Shown here in pieces: positions 30,894 through 38,377 of a stretch of 64,000 bases of DNA. How positions within the stretch are numbered: position 1 is the stretch's first letter; every line of letters starts with the position of its first letter. The notes under the pieces are model-generated. The model made no database searches. It was given only the letters and a program-made list of their open reading frames with translations, and was not told the origin of the DNA. The position numbers and the translations under genes are program-made. The DNA lies in assembly GCA_030949725.1 (NCBI GenBank), contig JAUZSE010000003.1, positions 1-64,000 of the forward strand, written 5' to 3'. The DNA comes from Sulfurovum sp. (GTDB taxonomy: Bacteria; Campylobacterota; Campylobacteria; Campylobacterales; Sulfurovaceae).

Positions 30894-31013
30894 TTATACC
30901 CAATAAGTATCCCCTCCAAACCTATCACAAACCCTCATATCAGCAGACTTTACCCCACTCCATTCGTTACTTGGAAGAACATTGGAGCTTTTTCGTCCAC
31001 CTTTCCATTTCAT
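30894..31013 (-). CDS. Small protein of 39 residues with a strong ribosome site
   Basis: ATG at 31013 preceded by AAAGGAGAAAGT. The sequence starts MKWKGGRKSSNVLPSNEW and ends RFGGDTYWV. The first dozen residues recall the N-terminus of neutral zinc metallopeptidases of the YpfJ family (M-[RK]-W-x-G-R-x-x-S-x-N-V), but nothing else of that family follows, so it is either a remnant or an unrelated small gene. It is divergent from dnaX and ends 63 bp upstream of the antitoxin-like gene. Confidence 0.4.
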   Translation of the reverse strand: MKWKGGRKSSNVLPSNEWSGVKSADMRVCDRFGGDTYWV

Positions 31014-31120
31014 ACTTTCTCCTTTAGTAATTGGTAAAATTATACCAACCAAAAGTAAAAATCTACTACAATGAGACCAACAAATATGTATACACTTCAT
31101 ACATACAAAGGAATCTCTCT

Positions 31121-32740
31121 GTGTCTTTAGCCCTAGCAAGAAAATACCGTCCTGCCACCTTTGATGACCTTATAGGTCAAGAGGCAGTTTCACAAACACT
31201 CTCCCTTGCACTTGATGGAAACAGACTCTCTCATGCCTACCTTTTTTCTGGACTTAGAGGAAGTGGTAAAACCTCGACAGCCCGTATTTTCGCAAAAGCA
31301 TTACTCTGTGAAAAAGGTGAAACTTCCCACCCTTGTGGTACATGTACGCACTGTCTGATGGCAAGTGAAGGTAGCCATATGGATATTATCGAAATGGATG
31401 CGGCTTCTAACCGTGGTATTGACGATATTAAAGACCTTATAGAACATACCAAATACAAACCTTCTTCTGCACGCTACAAGATCTTTATCATTGATGAAGT
31501 CCATATGCTCACCCCACAAGCCTTTAATGCACTGCTTAAAACCCTTGAAGAACCTCCTGCTTTTGTTAAGTTTATTTTGGCGACGACTGATCCTCTGAAA
31601 CTTCCTGCAACCATCCTTTCGCGTACACAACATTTTAGGTTTAAGAAAATACCTCAAAACCTCACACTGAAACATTTGGAACACATCTTAGATCTTGAGA
31701 AGGTAGGGTATGAAAAAGAAGCCCTCGATATCATCGCACGTTCTGGAGCAGGAAGCCTAAGGGACTCTCTTACCTTGTTAGATCAGGCTATTGTCTATTC
31801 TAAAAACTTTGTTGATCTCAGTACGGTGACAGGTATGCTAGGTATCATAGAGCCTAGCCATCTTGAAACCTTACTCCATGACATCATGCATAAAGACAGC
31901 ACAAAGATATTAGCTTTCATAAGAATGGCAACAGATTATGAAGCCGAAATGATCCTCGATGAGCTGACACTCTACCTTAAAGATCTATTACTCAACGGCA
32001 ATGGTACATTTTCACCTATGATCATAGAACGTTTCTTTAGAGTGATTGCAGACTCAAAATCTTTACTCGCTTTGGGTTCAGATGGTGAGTTTGTACTCTC
32101 ATTGTCGTTATTTAAAATGATGGAATCCTTAGAGATCAAAGACATAGACAGCATGATACGTGGACTAGAACAAGAACTTAAAGGCGTAGAAGTTTCAAAA
32201 ATCAGAGAAGAAAAAGAAAATACGGTTGAACCCAAAGTTGAGGCTATAGTAGAACCTACCATTACGAAAACACCCTTAGTTAAAACTAACTCTCATCAAA
32301 AAACATTTGATATTCTTATCAAAAAACTTTATGACAGAAACTATGATCTCGGTGTTTGCTTTGAGCATAATATCACTTTTGAGAACTTTGAAGATAACAA
32401 ACTCACATGGGGTTCCACAGTAGAAGGTGACGATAAGAAAACATTGGTCACACACTGGGGTCTCATCAATATGTTTGTCAAAGACACCTTTGGTTTTGAA
32501 ACAAAAATCGTCAATATTTCTAAAAAAGTAATTGATCGCGAGAATATCCCTCATTCTGATGCAGATGTAAGTTCAATGATAGAAGACATTGAGATGAAAA
32601 GTTCTTGTATCTCTCCAGAAGCAGGAGATACAGAAGCAGCAAAAGAAAAAGACCCTTCTACACTCTTGCAAGAACCTATGATCAAAGAAGCAATCGCACT
32701 TTTTGACCCTAAAAAAGTAAGAATTAAAAGAAATACCTAA
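31121..32740 (+). CDS. dnaX: DNA polymerase III subunit gamma/tau
   Basis: 539 residues from GTG 31121, chosen because AAAGGA lies at good distance and the protein then starts SLALARKYRPATFDDLIGQE as in all DnaX. Walker A GLRGSGKTSTARIFAKAL, a four-cysteine zinc module (CEKGETSHPCGTCTHC), Walker B IDEVHML, and sensor ILSRTQHFRFKKI. The C-terminal third is low-complexity and poorly conserved. It loads the beta clamp. The longer reading back to 31031 lacks family similarity. Confidence 0.94.
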   Translation: MSLALARKYRPATFDDLIGQEAVSQTLSLALDGNRLSHAYLFSGLRGSGKTSTARIFAKALLCEKGETSHPCGTCTHCLMASEGSHMDIIEMDAASNRGIDDIKDLIEHTKYKPSSARYKIFIIDEVHMLTPQAFNALLKTLEEPPAFVKFILATTDPLKLPATILSRTQHFRFKKIPQNLTLKHLEHILDLEKVGYEKEALDIIARSGAGSLRDSLTLLDQAIVYSKNFVDLSTVTGMLGIIEPSHLETLLHDIMHKDSTKILAFIRMATDYEAEMILDELTLYLKDLLLNGNGTFSPMIIERFFRVIADSKSLLALGSDGEFVLSLSLFKMMESLEIKDIDSMIRGLEQELKGVEVSKIREEKENTVEPKVEAIVEPTITKTPLVKTNSHQKTFDILIKKLYDRNYDLGVCFEHNITFENFEDNKLTWGSTVEGDDKKTLVTHWGLINMFVKDTFGFETKIVNISKKVIDRENIPHSDADVSSMIEDIEMKSSCISPEAGDTEAAKEKDPSTLLQEPMIKEAIALFDPKKVRIKRNT

Positions 32741-32755
32741 TAGATATTTCTATTA
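32738..32755. terminator. Hairpin between convergent dnaX and siroheme genes
   Basis: TAATAGA / TCTATTA with a 4-base loop, starting at the dnaX stop codon and lying just before the convergent gene's end. It could serve both directions, but the stem is AT-rich and the following run is weak. Confidence 0.4.
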
Positions 32756-32759
32756 AATA

Positions 32760-33329
32760 TCACTTAAAATGTTTTGAAAAATATGCCTCAACCAAACCAT
32801 CAAAGTATTGCATACGTGCTTTGCCTTTGGGCATAGTCGTACGCAATGCTTTCATCTTTTGTAAAAATGTTCCTACAGAATCAGGGATGACATTTTCAAA
32901 ATGACGGCGTATTTGTTTTGCAAAAGCAGGTGATGCTCCCCCTGTAGAAAAAGCTATGGTCAAATCTCCTTTTTGTACATAAGAAGGGAAGATAAAATCA
33001 CAGTATGCTGTGTCATCCACCGAATTTACCAATGTTCTGCTTCCTCTGGATTCTTCATAGATAGTTTTATGCAAGTCCACTGTATCTGTCGCAACGATGA
33101 CTATATCAAACCTTTCACTATCCCCTTGTTTATAGGCACGTTGATACAAGGTTAATCCATTATCTTCTATGAGCCTATGCACTTCACTGTTTACTTCCCT
33201 TGCAATCACTGTGATCTCTTTCGTAAAATCCAACAATTTTTCAAGTTTCTCCCTAGCAATGCTTCCTGCACCTACCACTAACACTTTCAGGTTCTGCATA
33301 TCTATATAAAGTGGAAAAAAAGACATCAC
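32760..33329 (-). CDS. Precorrin-2 dehydrogenase / sirohydrochlorin ferrochelatase-like (CysG N-domain)
   Basis: 189 residues. NAD-dependent oxidation of precorrin-2 in siroheme synthesis. FFPLYIDMQNLKVLVVGAGSIAREKLEKLL contains the Rossmann glycines, followed by NSVDDTAYCDFIFPSYV and FSTGGASPAFAKQIRRHFE, matching the Met8p/CysG N-terminal family. Its start overlaps the end of the SUMT gene by four bases, so the two form a siroheme operon equivalent to a split CysG. Confidence 0.88.
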   Translation of the reverse strand: MMSFFPLYIDMQNLKVLVVGAGSIAREKLEKLLDFTKEITVIAREVNSEVHRLIEDNGLTLYQRAYKQGDSERFDIVIVATDTVDLHKTIYEESRGSRTLVNSVDDTAYCDFIFPSYVQKGDLTIAFSTGGASPAFAKQIRRHFENVIPDSVGTFLQKMKALRTTMPKGKARMQYFDGLVEAYFSKHFK

Positions 33330-34057
33330 CTCTCCCCCAAAAGCATTGCTCTTACGCTAACTACCTCACCTACAACTATAAGTGCAGGTGTTGGAAGATC
33401 TTTTGCTTTTTCATAGATGTCTGCCAAAGTACCGACAATCACCTTTTCGTCTTTAAGCGTGCCACGACTTATCACGGCAACGGGGTAGTCTGAAGGTTTA
33501 CCAACCCCCATGAGTTGCTGACAAATATTTTTAAGTTGATGTAAACCCATAAGAAAAATGATGGTTTCATCCTGTTTAAAACTATTCCAATCAAGTTGTG
33601 CATAGCCTTTCTCTGGTGCTTCATATCCTGTCACCACACGAAAAGATACAGATTTACCCCTGTGTGTTATGGGTATATTTGCCATTTCAGGTACGGCGAT
33701 AGCAGAAGTAATCCCAGGTATAAACTCAAAGTCTATCCCCTTACTTGCTAAAAAAAGTGCCTCTTCCCCACCCCGTCCAAACACCACAGAGTCTCCCCCT
33801 TTTAAACGTACCACACGCTCATGTTTTAAGGCTTTGGTATAGAGTAATGTATTGATCTCATTTTGGGGTAAGATATGATGTTTATTTTCTTTACCCACAT
33901 AGATACATTCACAACCCAATTTCGCTTCTTTGAGTACCTCAGGATTTACAAGCCTATCATATATAATCACATCTGCCTGCTGTATAACACGTAAAGCCTT
34001 AAGTGTCAACAGTTCTATATCACCAGGACCAGCACCTGTTAAATACACTTTAGCCAT
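33326..34057 (-). CDS. cobA: Uroporphyrinogen-III C-methyltransferase (SUMT)
   Basis: 243 residues. SAM-dependent methylation of uroporphyrinogen III to precorrin-2. YLTGAGPGDIELLTLKAL and IIYDRLVNPEVL are the family's N-terminal signatures; RLKGGDSVVFGRGGEE is the SAM-loop motif; and PGITSAIAVPEMANIPITHR is conserved. Upstream gene of the siroheme pair. Siroheme is the cofactor of sulfite and nitrite reductases. Confidence 0.92.
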   Translation of the reverse strand: MAKVYLTGAGPGDIELLTLKALRVIQQADVIIYDRLVNPEVLKEAKLGCECIYVGKENKHHILPQNEINTLLYTKALKHERVVRLKGGDSVVFGRGGEEALFLASKGIDFEFIPGITSAIAVPEMANIPITHRGKSVSFRVVTGYEAPEKGYAQLDWNSFKQDETIIFLMGLHQLKNICQQLMGVGKPSDYPVAVISRGTLKDEKVIVGTLADIYEKAKDLPTPALIVVGEVVSVRAMLLGER

Positions 34058-34111
34058 AGGTTGATTCTCCTTTATTTTTTTGGATACGTTAGCCCTTTTT
34101 ATGGTCTAAGT

Positions 34112-34393
34112 TTATTTATAGACTTCATCATGTGTACCTATTTGTACAGGTATTATCTTGTTATCTTCTATATAAAACTCTATACTAATTCTATATTGCA
34201 TATCGATAGAGACCGAATATAGTTTATCTAGTTTTCCGAAAAGTTTATGTAAACGCAAGGAGGGATGAAAAGGATCCACTTCTAATAATCGTATAACCTT
34301 CCCATACTTACTTGTGATATCCCTATGCTTCTTTAAAAACTTTACTAGTCTTTTCTCATAACTCTGTGTAATCTCAATCGCGTAAGGCATCAT
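34112..34393 (-). CDS. RelE/YafQ-family mRNA interferase toxin
   Basis: About 93 residues. The sequence HPSLRLHKLFGKLDKLYSVSI followed by YRISIEFYIEDNKIIPVQIGTHDEVY is the core of RelE/YafQ-type ribosome-dependent endoribonucleases. Its start overlaps the end of the antitoxin gene. Two adjacent ATGs (34393, 34390) are possible. The pair resembles a classic type II toxin-antitoxin module between siroheme and phosphoribosyltransferase genes. Confidence 0.85.
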   Translation of the reverse strand: MMPYAIEITQSYEKRLVKFLKKHRDITSKYGKVIRLLEVDPFHPSLRLHKLFGKLDKLYSVSIDMQYRISIEFYIEDNKIIPVQIGTHDEVYK

Positions 34394-34634
34394 CAAGTCT
34401 ATCTAAGTGTTCTTGTGCCGTCATAACTTCAGACTTACCTTCTTTTATGCTCTTTTGTGCTTCTGTGTATGCTTGTTCTAGTTCACACTCACGTAAATAC
34501 TCATAACGTGCTATATCTACAACCACATACTTGTGTTTACCTCTCACTGAAATAAGCACTTCATCCAATGTACCGAGTACTTTATCGAGCAAAGTGACAC
34601 CCTTTGTTTTAAGTTCATTTGCACTTATTACCAT
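34374..34634 (-). CDS. Phd/YefM-type antitoxin
   Basis: 86 residues. MVISANELKTKGVTLLDKVL with ISVRGKHKYVVVDIARYEYLRE fits the Phd/YefM (prevent-host-death) fold, where the N-terminal domain binds DNA and the C-terminal helix neutralises the toxin. It precedes and overlaps the RelE-type toxin gene. The palindrome at 34650-34665 just upstream is a likely autoregulatory operator. Confidence 0.83.
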   Translation of the reverse strand: MVISANELKTKGVTLLDKVLGTLDEVLISVRGKHKYVVVDIARYEYLRECELEQAYTEAQKSIKEGKSEVMTAQEHLDRLDDALRD

Positions 34635-34649
34635 ATCATATCCTTTATC

Positions 34650-34665
34650 ATACTATTTAGAGTAT
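34650..34665. promoter_or_regulatory. Operator-like inverted repeat of the toxin-antitoxin operon
   Basis: ATACT-ATTTAG-AGTAT, 16-35 bp upstream of the antitoxin ATG, next to an AT-rich -10-like TATTATATATAATA. Toxin-antitoxin operons usually repress themselves at such sites. Inferred from position and symmetry only. Confidence 0.4.
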
Positions 34666-34771
34666 TATATATAATATTGTTTAGAATGTCAATGGGTTTG
34701 TGCTTGTATTATGTCCCGTTGACTCATATCATATTCCTTACTATTTTATGTATCTAAAAATTGACAAAAAC

Positions 34772-35227
34772 CTAAGCATTCAAATCTTCAGACCAAAAAA
34801 ACTCTATCCAGCCTTTTGGTTCTTTCACATACCAATCTGGCATTATTTGCGCAGTAGGTTTATAAAAAAGTGAAGCCGTCAAAAAAGTTACCTTTGGATA
34901 TGCCTCCCCTAAGACTTTTAAAACTTCCACTAAAGTATCACCACTATCTACAATGTCATCGACGATAAGCACTTGTTTGGCAGACCTTAAATTAGGTATA
35001 TTAAAAACCTCAACTGAGTCATTTTTCTGCGTATCATCATACCCTATAGTGTTAAGAGCATACACCTCACGTAAATCATAATACTCCCCCAACATCTGAG
35101 CCATAGACAAGCCACCTCTTGCTATACCTAGTATGGCATCAAAAGATTGGTCTATCTTTTGTATGAGGGTTTTTAAGTCTTGTTTGTATTCTTGGTAAGG
35201 GTAGTAATATCTAGTTATAGGATTCAT
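34772..35227 (-). CDS. Purine-type phosphoribosyltransferase
   Basis: 151 residues. The PRPP-binding motif VLIVDDIVDSGDTLVEVLK is intact, and ILGIARGGLSMAQMLGEYYDL matches the first loop of xanthine/hypoxanthine-type enzymes. WYVKEPKGWIEFFWSE at the C-terminus resembles bacterial Gpt-like proteins. It probably salvages xanthine, guanine or hypoxanthine; substrate specificity cannot be read. It lies alone between the toxin-antitoxin pair and the ATPase/TOPRIM pair. Confidence 0.85.
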   Translation of the reverse strand: MNPITRYYYPYQEYKQDLKTLIQKIDQSFDAILGIARGGLSMAQMLGEYYDLREVYALNTIGYDDTQKNDSVEVFNIPNLRSAKQVLIVDDIVDSGDTLVEVLKVLGEAYPKVTFLTASLFYKPTAQIMPDWYVKEPKGWIEFFWSEDLNA

Positions 35228-35321
35228 GTTGTCTTCTCCTGAAAACGCTTAATAATTTTACAAATCTTTTTATTGTTATAATTTACTTTTGTTTTTTTAA
35301 TTGGAAATGTATTACCTCATT

Positions 35322-35879
35322 TTATACTTCCTTAAATAGATTGCTTAACTTACCTATCAACTCTCTAAAATATGGATGCTCTAAATCATAAGGTTTTTTA
35401 GGAGAGGTAATTTTATGTAGTTGTTCCATGATATACTTATGATGATTTTTTTCTTCAAATTCTATACAATCTAAAAACTCATCATAACAAACTTTTAAAT
35501 TTTCATCAACGGTTGAGAGTAAGAGGCTTTCTAAATAGCCATCTTTTGAAAGTGGATTGCAAGATATATAAAAACTACTCATACTTTTAATATTAAGCTT
35601 TTCTATCAAAATATCTAAAGCATTTTCTGTATTATAATATCCTCCATAAATACTATTGTCTTTTTGATAATCAGCATCTACAATAAAAAGTATTTTCTCT
35701 ATTTTCTGAGCTTTAATTAGAGTAGTTAAAGTTTTATATCTATCATCATTTTCTTTAAAAATAGTACTTTTATTTCCCATGACAATAAAGTTATCATCAG
35801 AACAATCTATATCTAAAAAAACCAATATCTCTTTGAGTTTATTTTTATCTGATTTACCCTCACAAACAATCTTTACCAT
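35322..35879 (-). CDS. TOPRIM-like DUF3226 protein (partner of the upstream ATPase)
   Basis: 185 residues. KIVCEGKSDKNKL (Glu of the TOPRIM-like fold), then ILFIVDADYQKDN (DxD), is the pattern of DUF3226/OLD-type TOPRIM domains that bind Mg and cleave nucleic acid. It begins within the last codons of the ATPase gene (overlap 35873-35879), so the two are translated together. ATPase plus TOPRIM partners are seen in Gabija (GajA), PARIS (AriA/AriB) and OLD nucleases. Function in defence is an inference. Confidence 0.72.
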   Translation of the reverse strand: MVKIVCEGKSDKNKLKEILVFLDIDCSDDNFIVMGNKSTIFKENDDRYKTLTTLIKAQKIEKILFIVDADYQKDNSIYGGYYNTENALDILIEKLNIKSMSSFYISCNPLSKDGYLESLLLSTVDENLKVCYDEFLDCIEFEEKNHHKYIMEQLHKITSPKKPYDLEHPYFRELIGKLSNLFKEV

Positions 35880-36845
35880 GCCCGTACCTCATGATTTTGA
35901 GCTATTTCACTTCTAAACATTCCTGCATCAAGTGTAATAGCTATAATATCGTCATCCTTATTTGTAGAAAGATTAATAAATGCTATATCATCATCTTCAA
36001 GTTTTTTAGAGACACGACTATAAGACTCTATCGCCTCTTTTGAGTGTGTTGTAGCAAAAACTTGTACATTATTTTCTTTAGATATTTTCAAGATTATTTC
36101 CCACATTTTATCAAATAAACTATAGTGAATACCATTTTCTATCTCATCTATAAAAAGTGTATTATTTTCTAAGCTAAGTAGTGAAATCATAATATTAATA
36201 AAGGTCTTTACACCTTGACCATAAAAAGAGAGTTTCTCCCATCCTCTTTTATAAAGTTGTGCTTCGTTATTGATATAATCAAGCTTTTCAATGCCAAAAA
36301 GTTCTTTTAGATACTTTTCTAAAACAGAAAGGCTATTACTAAGTTTTAGTGAACTAATCCCTCTATTATACATCTCATTAAAGTCTGAAAAAGCAGAAAT
36401 ATAATGCAAAGAAAAGTGCATATAAGAATATTCAATTTGAGTATCCAAAAGTGTATATAAAGCCTGATAATCAAATCTCAGTTCACTTTGTCAAAGGTGT
36501 TTTTAGCATAAATGTATTCTCAATATTTTCAATATATAAAGCTTCATCTTCATTCAAAGTCATAGAGATATTTTGATGGTTTAAAATAAGCTTCTTTAAC
36601 GCCACTTGCCTATCTTCTCTAAGTAACACACTATTAACCAAATTCCTATGCGTCTGTATCTCCAAAAGTTTCTGATACAGCAAAGTATTTTCCGTAGTAG
36701 AACACAATAAACAAGCTTCCAAAAGAGTCGTTTTACCCACATTATTACGCCCACCAATAAGATTAACTCTCTTAAATTTTTCTACTTCAAAGTTTTTAAG
36801 ACATTTGTAGTTTTTTATTTTTAGGGTTTTTAGTTTGTTTTGCAT
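35873..36845 (-). CDS. SMC/OLD-like AAA ATPase, frameshifted
   Basis: About 323 residues. Walker A is NLIGGRNNVGKTTLLEACLL near residue 30; the ABC-type signature region is SFYGQGVKTFINIMISLL; Walker B is NNTLFIDEIENGIHYS; and the switch His is in VFATTHSKEAIES. This is the AAA_15/AAA_21 type. One extra base near 36489 splits the frame (correct join ...KTPLTSELRFDYQALY). Translationally coupled to the DUF3226 gene. Together they look like a two-gene PARIS/OLD-related module. Confidence 0.8.
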
Positions 36846-36999
36846 GGGCTATTTTTCTTTCTCACATAGGTGAATGGATTGATGTGTTTTTTGTATGTTC
36901 GCATTTTATATTATTTTCTATAATCAGCTATTCTAAAATTAGGTGGAGTCAATTTAAAGTTAGATTTTTCATATCTATACTATCAACAACAAAAAGCTC

Positions 37000-37184
37000 T
37001 TAATTTATTACCGACATTAAAATCCTATATTGTGTATTTACAATACCAATAGAATAGCAATTTTTATCTTTTTTACATGTCATCTTTTTATATTGAAGTT
37101 TAGCATTTTCTTTTCTAGGGCTTCTAAAGATACAGAGATAAAGTCCGAATAATTAATAAAGTCGTTGTTCATTCTTACTGTCAT
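37000..37184 (-). CDS. Small hypothetical protein, about 61 residues, frameshifted
   Basis: ATG at 37184. The frame reads MTVRMNNDFINYSDFISVSLEALEK; after one missing A (T run 37111-37114 on the plus strand) it continues as ENAKLQYKKMTCKKDKNCYS to a TAA at 37000. The continuity of charged/aromatic composition across the join suggests a real short gene, but there is no recognisable family. The rest of the 36846-37221 gap shows nothing else. Confidence 0.35.
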
Positions 37185-37221
37185 AATTACATTCCTTTCT
37201 TTCTATTATAACTTTCTAAAA

Positions 37222-38322
37222 TTAACCCTCATAAACCTTTAGCTCATTATAAAGACTATCCCTCTCCACAGGTGTAAATCCTGCGTTTTTAATGAGTGCT
37301 ACAAAGTCATCTAAGTTCATGCCCTTTGCACCTTCTGAACCTGCGGCTGATTGTATGGACTCTTTTTCTATCGTACCATCTAAGTCATCACAACCAAACT
37401 CTTGGGCGATGAGTGCTAGATTTATGGATGCCGTTACCCAGTAGGCTTTGATATGTGGGATGTTATCTAAGATAATACGGCTAATGGCATAGGTTTTTAA
37501 GACTTCTTGTCCTGAAGGGTAGTTACAGTTTTTCATGTAATTGTTTTCTTTTTGATACACAAGAGGAATAAAAGCATTAAACCCCCCAGTTTTGTCTTGT
37601 AAAGTACGTAAACGTATCATGTGGTCTATGCGGTGAGCTCTTGTCTCTACATGTCCAAAAAGCATAGTTGCATTAGATTCTCTGCCTTTGTTGTGCCACT
37701 TTTCATGGATGTCTAGCCATTGTGCTGAAGTCACTTTGCCTTTACAAAGGTACTCACGTACACCTTCATCAAAAATTTCTGCTCCCCCACCAGGCATAGA
37801 GTCTACGCCATTTTCTATCATCATATCTATGAGTTCATCATAGGAGTGTCCATACTCCCGTGCGAGGAAGTCTACCTCAGCAGCCGTCATAGCTTTGACG
37901 TGAACTTCAGGATATTTGGCTTTTATTTTCCTAAATGCACCCATATACCACTCCACACCATCTTTAGGGTTGTGTGCAGAGACGATATGCATCTCTTTTG
38001 CCCCAATACTTACAGAGTGGTCTACGATTTTGAGTATCTCTTCATGTGTCATTGTATATTGTAGTGGGTTTTTACGTGTGGCTGAATAGGCACAAAACTT
38101 ACATACATCTGCACATACATTCGTAGGATTGATGTGACGATTGATGTTAAAGTAAGATTTCTTTCCATACTTTTCTTTACGTATATTATCCGCTAACTCA
38201 CCTAAGGTATAAAGGTCAAGCTCATAGAGGGCTTCACCTTCTTCTTGAGTGAGTCTTACTTTATTACGTACTTTTTCGATTAATGCTTTTTCAACTAATA
38301 CTTCTTCTTGTGCTAAATCCAT
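37222..38322 (-). CDS. mqnE: Aminofutalosine synthase (radical SAM, menaquinone)
   Basis: 366 residues. Radical-SAM enzyme that builds aminodeoxyfutalosine from 3-[(1-carboxyvinyl)oxy]benzoate and SAM, the futalosine route to menaquinone. The cluster motif is NPTNVCADVCKFCAYSATR (CxxxCxxC). HIVSAHNPKDGVEWYM, EVDFLAREYGHSYDEL, and GGAEIFDEGVREYLCKGKVTS are MqnE-type rather than MqnC-type segments. Campylobacterota depend on menaquinone for respiration and use this pathway. Divergent from glnD. Confidence 0.88.
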   Translation of the reverse strand: MDLAQEEVLVEKALIEKVRNKVRLTQEEGEALYELDLYTLGELADNIRKEKYGKKSYFNINRHINPTNVCADVCKFCAYSATRKNPLQYTMTHEEILKIVDHSVSIGAKEMHIVSAHNPKDGVEWYMGAFRKIKAKYPEVHVKAMTAAEVDFLAREYGHSYDELIDMMIENGVDSMPGGGAEIFDEGVREYLCKGKVTSAQWLDIHEKWHNKGRESNATMLFGHVETRAHRIDHMIRLRTLQDKTGGFNAFIPLVYQKENNYMKNCNYPSGQEVLKTYAISRIILDNIPHIKAYWVTASINLALIAQEFGCDDLDGTIEKESIQSAAGSEGAKGMNLDDFVALIKNAGFTPVERDSLYNELKVYEG

Positions 38323-38346
38323 TTTCTACCCTTAGCTATTTTGGGT

Positions 38347-38355
38347 ATTATAACA
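38347..38355 (+). promoter_or_regulatory. Possible -10 for glnD
   Basis: TATTATAAC lies about 25 bp before the GTG start of glnD in the short gap with divergent mqnE. It is followed by a TTAGGAG ribosome site at 38365-38371. Confidence 0.4.
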
Positions 38356-38377
38356 GTTATAGATTAGGAGTTACTAA

